Part shown: piece by piece, positions 54,801 to 64,000 of the stretch
How the letters are laid out: each line of letters starts with the position of its first letter
Position numbering within the stretch: the stretch's first letter is position 1
Assembly: GCA_009746045.1 (NCBI GenBank)
Contig: RPFO01000213.1
Location: 1,861,260 to 1,925,259 of the forward strand
DNA: 64,000 nt
Source: Mesostigma viride
Lineage: Eukaryota; Streptophyta; Mesostigmatophyceae; Mesostigmatales; Mesostigmataceae
Direction of reading: 5' to 3'
Notes under the pieces: generated by a model
What the model saw: only the letters and a program-made list of their open reading frames with translations
The model's database searches: none
What the model was told of the DNA's origin: nothing
Translations under genes and position numbers: made by a program

Positions 54801-57375
54801 CCCTCCACTCCCCGACCCTGCAGGTTTTGCGCGCGATCTTCACCCCCCCGACGAACCGGCCTTGTGCGGTGCCCGCCCCGCCACCCCCCCGCCCCGCCTA
54901 TTGTCGCTGGACCCTGGACATCTTCACGGCTGTGGCTGAAGTCTGCCCGAAACGCCTCCTCCCACCGCCCCCGCCCCTATTCCCAGGCTGGCGCTGACGA
55001 GCACCCTCTCCGTGATGGCGAGCCATGGCGGGGCGACCGCACTCTTTGAGGCTGCCGCCGACTTGGCACGCGGCGTCCCTGGCCCCGAACGGCGCGCCCT
55101 TGGCTGGCTGGGGCACGCCTCATTGCCTCCTGAAAGACGACGGTCCCCCCGCCTGCTGGCCGTGTTCGTCCATTGCTTGCGGCGAGCGGTCCTACGCAAG
55201 CTGGGTGAGTAAGGGTCATTTTGTCGCCAAAGGCCCCACGAGTTTCGAGCCTACTTTCTCGCCCAACCGGATGTGATACTGAGGAGTCCGTGCGCGGCCC
55301 AGCTTGCGTCGCCAACAAAGGGGGCAGCGACATCCATTGTGGCACACAGTTCAGAGCCTACCTTCGAGACGCATCCGACCATGTGGCCGCTGAAGGTGAT
55401 TGCCACAATGACGTTCAATGCTGTCCACCAAGGCGTAGCATCTTTGAGGCCGATCGGCGAGGCGTTCCCTGACCTTTCATTGCGTGGACCAGCAGCCTGC
55501 ATTACGGCGACCCCACTCAAACTCTTCCTTCCTCATGGAGGATGGGACGTCGCCGACATCGCTTCCCGCACGGAGACCCAGCAAAGGTGACCCCTCGGCC
55601 CTTTTCTGTCTGCCCCGCGCACAACTCTCCAAGGTGTCCACGCGCGCACCGATGTCGCGCTCCCGCCTATATGGACGGTATCCATGCCCTAGGCCGGCCG
55701 ACGTGTGTGGTTGCCGCCTGGCTGCCCTTGAGTGGCCATGGCGGCATCAACCTTCGGCTCACCCTCCCCAAGTGTGCAGTCTTTTCGCCCCAGGGGACTT
55801 GCTCTGGCTTCCCCGCGGCCTATCCCGGGGGCATTGGGCCGGGGCGCGTGGTTTCTCCGTGCTAGGCGTCCCTGTTGGGTGACCCTGACTGAACGTCGAA
55901 GAGGAGCTCCGGGCCACCGTGGAACAGCGCACCCATGTCCTCGAGACTTGGGCGCGCCTCAAGGACCCCAGACCAAAGGGCTTCCTCCTGTGGTTTTGCG
56001 CCCACCCGCGGTGGTTCACTGGCTCCGTGGCGCTCCCCCCACTTGGTGCGGCTTGCCGCGGAAGGCCATGACGAGCGCATTCAGGCCGCCTTCAGGTGCT
56101 CCTCCCGGCCCTAGCCTGCCAGCTCACTCCATGCGCTTGGCCACACCTCCTGCCGCATGGGCGGGTGTGGCTCACCGCGCCGCCCGCTCGCCCCCGCCGC
56201 TCTCCTTGGCTCTGTTTGCTCAAGCCTGGGCGGAGATCCGCCGGTTGGTCCCAGCGCCGTCAGCGCCATTCCCGACTTGGTCACCCCATCCCCTTCCCCT
56301 TTGTGCAGGCGTGCGCAGGATTCTTACCTCGGGATCCAGCAGGCTTGCGACCTCGTGCCCCGCTCAGGCCGTCCACCGTCGCCTGCCCGGGGCACGCCGG
56401 CGTGTCTACTGTCGTCAAGTCCTAGTGTCTTCCCTGCCTGCGTTCATGAAAAACAACAAAAGACCTACGCGGGTATATACTAACTGTGCCGACTGGATGG
56501 GTCTGCACGCGAGCTTGAACGATCAGGGAAGGCTTGGCTTCACTCCGTTTCCCTTGAGGGGAGCGTGGGGTCCGCATTCCTGCGCGCCCTCCCCATGAGC
56601 CCTTTGTTCACGCTGGTTCCGGCCCTTTACGCCATCGCTCTCCGCCACCAGCTCTTTGCCCCCGCAACCTCTCATCACGGCGGGTGCGTCCTGCGGCAGC
56701 TGCGGGCTTGCTCTGGATACTACTGGGACGCACTAATTTGCATGGGTGGCAGCAAGAACCAGAACTGGTTCCTCTATCTCCATACCGCTCTCCTCCCGGT
56801 GGTGTGTGCCATGGTTCGGTCGGTCTTTCCCCACTCCACCATCAAAGTGCGAGGAACGCGGATGGGCCGCCCTCTACTCACCCAACCACCGCCCCGACAT
56901 TACCGTGCTTGACTACGACGGGCAGGGTTGCCACCTGCTCATCGATGTCTCCGTGGCTCGGCCGCTTTCCGGTCGCAACATCTTCCGGGGCGGTGTGGAT
57001 GCCGGCGCTGCTGCCACTGTGGCTGAGCGCGACAAGTTTGCCTCCTACGGCAATGTGGGGCCCACCGGGTCATCCCCTTTGTCCTTGAGGAGTTCGGGGC
57101 CATGGGCCCAAGACAGCGGAGTTTTTTCCACGAGTGCTGCCAGCGCCGTGAAGACCGCCTCGACCTCGAGGGTCAGACGCGCCCGTGGTCGGCCCGCACG
57201 TGGTCCCTCGTATTGGCGGCAGCGCCTGTCACTCGCCCTCACTCGCACCGTGGCTGATGTGTTATTCCGCCGCACCCGGGCGACTTTGCGCGACCCATGC
57301 GGTCTAGATCCCTTCCAGGCCTGCATGGTGGGCCGGCAGCGCAGTTGCTGCGTGTGTTTTGTGATGTCTAGTTAG
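51881..57375 (+). mobile_element. Non-LTR retrotransposon 'B', RLE type, heavily decayed
   Basis: A long GC-rich copy is broken by many frame changes but collinear with element A in its 3' half. RT remains: LKVIATMTFNAV (near 55,383), then TMDG-type YMDGIHALG in place of YLDD (near 55,670) and INLRLTLPKCAVFSPQGTCS (near 55,745). Further on are RRGAPGHRGTAHPCPR-type linker frames and KNNKRPTRVYTNCADWM. The endonuclease region reads DITVLDYDGQGCHLLIDVSV, then ARPL and WRQRLSLALTRTVADVLFRR. The upstream 3.5 kb (51,900-55,380) is GC-rich with fragmentary frames, one with LHLPPVPKSGLLQFWTLNVA, probably the N-terminal region. B keeps the intact LLIDVSVARP stretch that is frame-broken in A at 31-33 kb. 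Confidence 0.65.
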
Positions 57376-57785
57376 TTGTACCTTGTGCCGCTGGCGTGAT
57401 CCTTGGATGTCTGTGTCAGATTACTATTAATTTCTTCAGGGTTATTCTCCCAGTTATCGGTTTTTTCTTTGTTGCATGCCTATCTCACCTCCGTAATCTA
57501 TCATTCTCAATGAAAATATATAATCCGCCGCACCCGGGCCGAATTGGTCGCAACCCCTGCGGTCTAGATCCCTTCCAGGCCTGCATGGTGGGCCGGCACG
57601 CTGTTGCTGCGTGTAGATTTGTGATGTATAGTTAGTTGTACCTTGTGCAGCTGGCGTGATCTTGGATGTCTGTGTCAGATTACTATTAATTTCTTCAGGG
57701 TTATTCTCCCAGTTCTCGGGTTTTTCCTTATGTTGCATGCCTATCTCACCTCCGTAATCTATCATTCTCAATGAATAAATATTAA
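57265..57785 (+). repeat. Duplicated 3' end of element B
   Basis: The stretch with GGTCTAGATCCCTTCCAGGC and the following 3' UTR (CAGATTACTATTAATTTCTTC, split here as CAGATTACTATTAATTTC plus TTC) occurs twice, 261 bp apart. The second copy ends CTATCATTCTCAATGAATAA and then joins the inverted tail of element A. The two copies differ by about 10 changes. Confidence 0.7.
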
Positions 57786-59560
57786 AAATATAATTACTTA
57801 CAGCAGAGTGAAATCACTCAAACAAAAGCAAACGCCCAGCTATAAACCTATATACAGAAGCCATGTCAAAAGCTCTATACTACGATAAGACCAATGGAAA
57901 CGCTAACGGGAGTAACCTAATAGCCTGCTGCACCGCAAAATCAGCCCGCGTACGGCGGAGCACATTACATTCGTTCAAGTGGCCCGCCGGAGCGGCTGTA
58001 CAATTTTTCCCAGTGGCGCGCTGCCAAGTGTACTTGTGGGCAAATTTTAGGTTGCCCCGTCACTTCGAGGTACTAAAAATTAGGCTACGGTACGAATTCA
58101 GCGAATTTCAGCGAATTTTCAGTCGAACCAAAGGAAGTGACGCCAACTACCAAAAAGTTCCGTTACGAATTTTCAGCCCAACACTCGCGCAAAATGAAGT
58201 GACGGCAACTACCAAAAAGTTTCCGTTACGAATTTTCACTCCACAGTTCAACAAGAGGAAGTGACGGCAACTACCAACAGTTTCCGTAACAATTTTCAGT
58301 CCCACACTTCGCGCAAATTTTAGTAGGGCTGCACGCAGCTACTTTCAAAATTTTGCGCTAGTATGGAACGCATTTCATTCGTCTGGAGGAACGCTGCCCG
58401 CCAACTACCCCCGTTCAGAATTTCCGCCGAAATTTACTTAAGATTTGGAAATCTGAACGTGCGCGCAAATTTAGTAGGGCTGCACGCAAGCTACCTTTCA
58501 AAATTTTGCGCAAGTATGGAACGCATTCAATTCGTCCGGAGGAATGCTGCTCGTCAACTGCCCCCGTTCAGAAAGTTGCGCCGAACTTAACTTGAGATTT
58601 GGAAATCTGAACGTGCGGTTGGAGTTTCGCGGGGAAACCCAAGTTCCCTAGGTAATTCCCAATGACGCGCTTCGAACACTTGTCCGCTAAAACCTAAGCA
58701 GCCGCTCCGGCTGGCCACTTAAACGAAACTTGATGTGATGTCAGCCATGGCCCGGAGTCAGCGCCACCACAAGCGCCTGACGCCAATATGACGTCCAGGT
58801 CCGCGCCGACCATGGGGCCCGCTGGCCCTCCAGGTCCAGCCGGTCCTCCCGGAGCCGCAGCACTCCTTGAAGAAGGCGGAGGTCAGGGGCCCCATGGCCC
58901 CAAACTCCTCCAGGACAAAGGGCACCACACGATGGTGCCCGACGTGCCGTAGGCCAGGAGCTTGGCCCGCTCCGCCCGGTCCGCCGTGTAACCTGCCGTG
59001 AGGGAGGCCCCAGCCACGTGGCTAAGAGCCAAGGGCCGCGCCACCGAACGTCAAATAAGCAGATGCCGGCCACCCTCTAAGTCCAGCACCACGATGTCAG
59101 GGGGTGGTAATTGGGGGAATAGAAGGCAGCGCCATCCGCATCGATCCTCGGACCGGATGTTCGCGTGGGGGAAAACCGAGCCGAATCATGGCGAGCACCA
59201 CGCTCAGGAGGCAGTGTGCAAATACAAATACCAATTCTGATTCTGTTGGCCCTTGCAGGCAAGGTAGTGAGTCCCGTGGGATCCAGCGGCTGCCCACAGC
59301 CTACCACAAGGCCGCCCGGCCGGAACAAGAGGCTGCGGGGCAAATAGCTGGTGCCGGAGCGCCACCGAGTAGTGGCTGGGAGCCAAGGGCGAATGGGGGG
59401 GCCATGGGAAGAGCACGAAGGTACCCGAGCCCACTCCGCAAGGAAAGCGAGAACAGCACGCCGTCCTGGGCGTTGAGGTCCGCGAAAAGAGCAATCAAAT
59501 CAGCCGTGTGCAGAATACCGCGTAGGTTTTCTGGTGTTTATCGATGACGCGAGCATGCCA
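57786..59560 (-). mobile_element. Inverted copy of element A carrying a nested foldback element
   Basis: Read on the minus strand, 59,560 to 57,786 matches element A from about 32,460 to 33,550. It includes HTADLIALFADLNAQDG-like, MRMALPSIPP, LALSHVAGASLT-type, RLREDRLDLEGQRAPWSART and the 3' UTR. It is interrupted at 57,963-58,735 by a separate element, and also differs by frame-breaking indels. It joins tail-to-tail with element B on its low-coordinate side. Confidence 0.7.
57963..58735. mobile_element. Foldback/MITE element nested in element A
   Basis: Host sequence (GCGGAGCA | TGATGTCAGCC) is continuous in the other A copies and is split here. The insert has imperfect inverted ends around AAGTGGCC.GCCGGAGCGGCTG. 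Its interior has two tandem families: AAGTGACGGCAACTACCAA about 62 bp apart (58,135-58,290), and AGTAGGGCTGCACGCA about 151 bp apart (58,322 and 58,473). No coding frame and no clear target duplication. Confidence 0.6.
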
Positions 59561-59574
59561 GGGAATGCGGCGGG

Positions 59575-59840
59575 AGATTGAACGGAGGCGACCGACGTCG
59601 CCGTAGGCCAGGAGCTTTGGCCCGCTCCGCCCGGTCTGCATGCCGTGTAACCTGCCGGTGAGGGAGGCCCCAGCCACGTGGCTAAGAGCCAAGGGCCGCG
59701 CCACCGAAACGTCAATAAGCAGATGCCGGCCACCCCCCTCAAAGTCCAGCACCACGATGTCAGCCGGTGGTTGGGGGAAAGAAGGCAGCGCCATCCGCAT
59801 CCTCGGACCGGCATGTTCGCGTGGGGGAAACTGACCGCAA
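59575..59840 (-). mobile_element. Second inverted scrap of element A
   Basis: Minus-strand frame RMALPSFPQPPADIVVLDFE, then HLLIDVSVARPLALSHVAGA and KLLAYGDVG repeats a part of A already present just to the left. Here the PD...D endonuclease stretch is intact in one frame. The junction near 59,590 jumps within A, so the copies arose by rearrangement rather than one insertion. Confidence 0.65.
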
Positions 59841-59854
59841 AATATATATTATGC

Positions 59855-60115
59855 TTGGACGTCATATTGGCGTCAGCGCTTGTCGGTGGCGCTGAATCGG
59901 GCCATGGCTGACATCATGCTCCGCCGTACGCGGGCTGATTTTGCGGTGCAGCAGGGCTATTAGGTTACTCCGTTAGGAGTTTCCATTGGCCGGTCTTATC
60001 GTAGTATAGAGCTTTGACATGGCTTCTGTATATTAGGTTTATAGCTGGGCGTTTGCTTCGGTTTGAGTGCTTTCACTCTGCTGTAAGTAATTATTTTTTT
60101 AATATATATTATGCT
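59855..60115 (+). mobile_element. 3' end of element A, plus orientation
   Basis: Corresponds to 33,265-33,545: end of the coding region (ADIMLRRTRADFAVQQGY then TAG), 3' UTR and TA-rich tail. Together with the two inverted pieces it forms an inverted repeat around 59,845. Confidence 0.7.
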
Positions 60116-60119
60116 ACAT

Positions 60120-60470
60120 GACCTCCCACGGAGGCATGTTATAATTTTAATTTAATATATATTTGCAACGAGCTTTGACAATTGACATGGCTCTGTATAT
60201 AGGTTTATAGCTGACCGTTTGCTTTGGGTTTGAGTGATTTCACTCAGTGCTGTAAGTATTATATTTTTAATACATATTAAAAATATCCTTGGATGTCCGT
60301 GTCAGATGAATTCCTATTATTTTCTTTAGGGTTATTCCCTTATCGGTTTTTTCCTTATTTGCATGCCCATCTCACCTCCGTAATCTATTATTCTCAATGA
60401 TTAATATATATAATTACTTACATCAGAGTAAAGGCACTCACGTAAAAATAAACAAAGCCAACGCTAGGTA
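60120..60470. repeat. A-tail remnant and third B/A tail-to-tail junction
   Basis: A partial A tail (GAGCTTTGACAATTGACATG, TTTGAGTGATTTCACTC) is followed at 60,290-60,425 by the B tail (GTCAGAT..ATTCCTATTATTTTCTTT, TCACCTCCGTAATCTATTAT split by small changes) and then inverted A tail sequence (AATTACTTACATCAGAGTAA). The arrangement matches 57,675-57,820. Confidence 0.6.
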
Positions 60471-61370
60471 CTGTAACAAGAGATAATGAATCTATCACCG
60501 CGGCTCCGCGCGTGTCTTTCCTCTCAGACAAAGTTATACTCTACTAGTCTTCCGGCCACAACGCTGGATCGCCATGCGCCCATGCATGCATGCAGATCTC
60601 GTTGTCTCTGAGCCCTTGGCTTTGTCCATATATAATCCTTTTATTCGTTACCCCGATATTCGCAGTCTCCTTTCCCACACAGCAAAATATATGGTGTTGT
60701 TCTTTCTCAGTTACATCGTTTTTCCCGTCTTTGTTCTTATCGTGTCGATTTCATCACGACTTAATTATTGAACTCTTGCATCGTTTATTGGTCAAAGACT
60801 CATGACCGAGACATTATGCTCCGTCAAGTCCGGTGTTTTTTGCACCGTCACCCACATCTGTTCGGTGCTGCGCCCCTTGGCACAAGTTCTACAAACAGGT
60901 CGTGGACCGGCTGGCCATCGCATAGTATCTCCGCACATCTGAACCCTGTGATGCCAGATCTCCTTTGGCGCCGTCCGAGCTTGGCACTGGATTCGTTGTC
61001 CACATCGTCGCGTCGCTGCAGCAACACGATGCATGTTTCTGGCATACGCGGGCTTTTGGTTCGCCGCACATTAATTGAAAGTGCTGTCCCTCCGATTTTT
61101 GCCTTGCACCACGTGTGCAGTTCTTGGACGTTTGGAATCATGCATGGGCACGTGATGACTGACTAGCTATAGACCTTTTCAGTGGTTTTCCATTTGCGGG
61201 TATTTCCTCGTAAATGGTGGAGAGCGATCGCAGCAATGGTGCTCACCACTAGACACTCCCGGCCAGTTAGGCTCGAAACACACACCCTGATCAAGCATGC
61301 TGTCAGTTCCGGCCCTGGCCACCGTCTAGGTCATCTAGTCGCTCTACACGTAAGCCAGCCATAATTTCAA
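60471..61370. other. No gene recognised
   Basis: A minus frame at 60,848-61,141 and overlapping plus frames are open but match no family I know and lack clear splice or start signals. They are treated as non-coding. Confidence 0.4.
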
Positions 61371-61523
61371 TTGCACAAGGATACACATTTCCATCACCAA
61401 TTCATCTTCATCATCCTGAAGGCATCGAAACACGCGACAAGATAACGGCAGGGCTCGAGCTATACCATGGTCCGGATTCTCCCGATTTCTGGCCTGCGCT
61501 GGTTGTCTCCTTGATATAATCTA
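61371..61523 (+). repeat. Dispersed repeat family R1, third copy
   Basis: Begins CACAAGGATACACATTTCCA, passes GATAACGGCAGGGCTCGAGC and CCATGGTCCGGA, and ends GGTTGTCTCCTTGATAT. It is collinear with the copy at 8,584-8,735. Confidence 0.6.
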
Positions 61524-61599
61524 TTTCCAAACCACGTACGGTCGAGAGGCCTTGGCCCCCGGCCCATCCTCTACAGTAGCTCACAACGGTATGAAAGTG

Positions 61600-62460
61600 C
61601 CAAAAACCTACAGGTTATAAGCCCTACATGGAACAGATTAAGTCCAAACATGCTAGATATTGTGCAGGCAGCATGTTTGGGACACCAATAGAAGCTAGCA
61701 ATTGAACTTTCCAGATTTTTCTGACCTCGGTTGGTCTATTTTTGGCACATCTATTTTTAGCAAAATTTCAGGTTTTATAATAAACAAATCACCGTATAAA
61801 TATGCAAATAAAGAGCTCCTGGCCTGGCTGCTTGCAGGAGACTGATGCTCATGACAACCAACTGTGCACCAGGTCCCTAGGTCATCTGACCCCATTTATG
61901 TAGTGACAATATCCACCAAATGCTAGCCAAAACGCGTTTTTTCAGGTTTTTCACCAATAATGTTTGCAGTTTCCATACAAAGACGTGCCCAGTTTGAGGC
62001 TGGATCTCTGCATGCATCATTAGTTTAGACATTGTGAAAAATTCAGGTCCTTAAAACTTCGTTTGGTGACATTTTGCTGACAAATGCTAGCAAAAAAGCA
62101 CGTTTTTCACCTTTTTCGCCACATTCATTGCAGTTTCCATACAAGGTGTGAACAATTGAGCCGGAAATTGCAGGCAGACTTAAAATCGCTAGTTTAGCTA
62201 ATGCCAAAATCCAGGTCAACCAGGTGTCATTTGATGGCAGTTTGTAAGCAAATTTTACCAAAAAGTGCGCGATTTTCGCCATTATTTCCACCACAACTCA
62301 TCATTGCAGTTTTCATAGAAGGCGTGCTCAGTTGAGGCTGGAACTTTGCAGGCAGGCTTGAAATCGCTAGTTGCCGACAACTCATGCACAAAAATCCATG
62401 TCAATCAGGTGTCATTTGGTTGAATCCATGCAAGACTGTCAATTTCGCTTCTAAGACGCT
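61600..62460. repeat. Degenerate tandem repeat, unit about 165-175 bp
   Basis: Marker GCAGTTTCCATACAA(A)G.CGTG recurs at about 61,966, 62,129 and 62,304, each followed by TTGAGGCTGGA/TTGAGCCGGAA and preceded by CGTTTTTCA/TTTTCGCC. Divergence is high. No coding potential. Confidence 0.65.
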
Positions 62461-64000
62461 CACTGATTGAGCAAACCTCTCAGTGTATGGCACCATCCAT
62501 TTATATGGCTTGCTAACTATAAAATCCTTTCATCCATTATCTAATACAACTTTTGTGACATACAAATAAAATTTTGTTCATCTAAACATTGGCTGGACCG
62601 GCTGGCTGATATGTTACCAAGTGGCCACGCTTAGGCGATTCCTACATGCATTTGAGGGGCGCTTGCTGAAATACCACTCGCAGCTGTCACAGGGGCTAGA
62701 AGGTCTATTCTACACCACAGCATGCAGAGTAGACCTAAACCCAACCTGGATCTTATGCAGCATCATCACGTACCAGCAAGTGTTAAGATCACTCGGCAGG
62801 CGGCTGACGGGACGATACGTTTTGCGCACCTTTGTTGTGGCATCGTTAAGTGTAAGTATAGCCGGATCCCTTTAATTGACAAGGCCTGCCTGACCTTGTC
62901 ACACCTCATCCCCATTCCTCAACTTGCATACCTCATGCTCTGCCTAGACCATCAGCCTGGCTGGCTGCCTTGCTGGCCACGCAGGCTTCCATGTTGGACG
63001 TCCAACTTCTCAGCCAGCATGGTGGCATTAAGTAGCCACTGACAAATCAAGCCGCCCCCTGTTGCTGCCTCAAGTTTCCAAACTAAATAAACTTGGCCAC
63101 TATCATACCTAGCATGAAGTGACCCTGCACAGTATCAGTCAGCTGCCTGGCCACAGGCGTACCACAGTCCACATCTTAACGCATGCTGCATCAGGCCAAC
63201 GCTCCCGATAGCCTTTCTCATACTCTATAATGTGTGGTCCTTGCGCTCTTGCCCTTGCCCTTGCCCTTGCCTTGCCCTTGCCCTTTGCGCTTGCCAACTG
63301 TCAGTCTACCTTGATACATACCTTGTCCATGCTTCTCGTAGCCATCCTTGACTGTCTCCCAACTACTGCACTTCCTCAGCCGTAAACTGTCAAACTAGGT
63401 CCTGCCTCATCCCATGCATCTTCTCATTGCCGTAATATAAGGACTGAAGTCTGGCTTGCATCTCAGCAATGGTTCGTATGTGTGCCTGTCTTTCTGGTGA
63501 GTGGCAGTGCCTTGGAGTAAGAGGCGTTAAGCATGTGCATGTGTGTGTGGTTCTCTGGCAATCAAACCCTTGCACCCTTGCATTGTGGATGTATGGCCAT
63601 GCGCACTGCATATAACGTCGCCAAAATTCTGCCAACATGCATCATAGGAAAATCAGGAGTTTGCTGGTAGGCACAAGACATGAGAAACCAAGTTGCACAT
63701 ACAGCTGAAGGGCAGGTTGGGTTTCTTCATTGGCGTGGTGGCAACGTGCGTAGTAATTGGCTCATTTACCCGTTACCCTTTCGCCAGCACGCACAGCCTG
63801 AAACTGCATGAACGTTGGCGCCATGATTACGCCCTCGCTCATCAGTCATGGTGTCACCGTGGGTGATGAAGGGCAGCTGGGTGCTGGCAATGGAAGGGCA
63901 TCATGTGCACTAGGCCGCATAGTGGCCGCAGCACAGGTAGCAGACCTAGCTAGCCCAGCAATTGACCTCTCTCCGGCCGGCTGCATCGAGATCAATCTCT
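62461..64000. other. No gene recognised; short CCTTGC hexamer run
   Basis: A (CCTTGC)n tract of about 8 units lies at 63,245-63,292. The remaining frames are short, lack splice signals and match nothing I know. Part of an unseen gene cannot be excluded. Confidence 0.4.

Noticed and set aside
60848-61141. 97-residue minus frame near 61 kb
   Set aside because: No domain, no splice context and equally open plus-strand frames; left as unannotated.

Overview
The window looks like nuclear DNA of a green alga or a close relative within Viridiplantae; I cannot name the species. The reasons are several intron-rich, GC-rich protein genes with GT-AG introns of a few hundred bp, among them a CPR5-type membrane protein (a plant/green-lineage family), an SRP40/Nopp140 nucleolar protein and a 20S proteasome alpha subunit, all set in repeat-rich DNA. 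There are no bacterial operons, ribosome-binding sites or CRISPR arrays. Genes had to be assembled exon by exon from splice sites and frame continuity.

Layout. 0.3-2.3 kb (minus): 5' part of the proteasome alpha type-3 (PAG1/PSMA3) gene, running off the left edge. 3.2-12.7 kb (plus): a complete 13-exon Nopp140/SRP40 gene, divergent from the proteasome gene, with large simple-sequence arrays in its introns. 12.9-20.4 kb: retrotransposon debris (RT tail, Penelope-like RT scrap, L1-type ORF1, TTAA-tailed 3' ends), a small ACBP-like gene candidate behind a perfect E2F-like palindrome, and a 1.74-kb piggyBac-like non-autonomous element in a TTAA site. 22.4-25.0 kb (minus): 5' half of an unidentified gene for a mitochondrially targeted protein whose exon 4/intron boundary has been amplified into a 61-bp minisatellite. 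26.1-30.1 kb (plus): a CPR5 gene, divergent from the mitochondrial gene. 30.8-33.6 kb: retrotransposon fragments including an RLE-type non-LTR element ('A'). 33.7-51.9 kb: one 232-bp satellite array (about 53 copies) split by a 5.88-kb TIR transposon with TA target duplication. 51.9-60.5 kb: a decayed second RLE-type retroelement ('B'), inverted copies of A, a nested foldback element and repeated A/B tail-to-tail junctions. 60.5-64 kb: no recognisable gene, only degenerate repeats.

The recognised genes are housekeeping (proteasome, nucleolar chaperone, nuclear-envelope protein, mitochondrial protein) and form two divergent pairs; nothing suggests they act in one pathway. The unusual content is structural: a minisatellite that multiplies a 5' splice site, a transposon-split homogeneous satellite, and nested or inverted mobile elements. 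Start codons and 5' exons of the Nopp140 and CPR5 genes are the least certain parts of the gene models.
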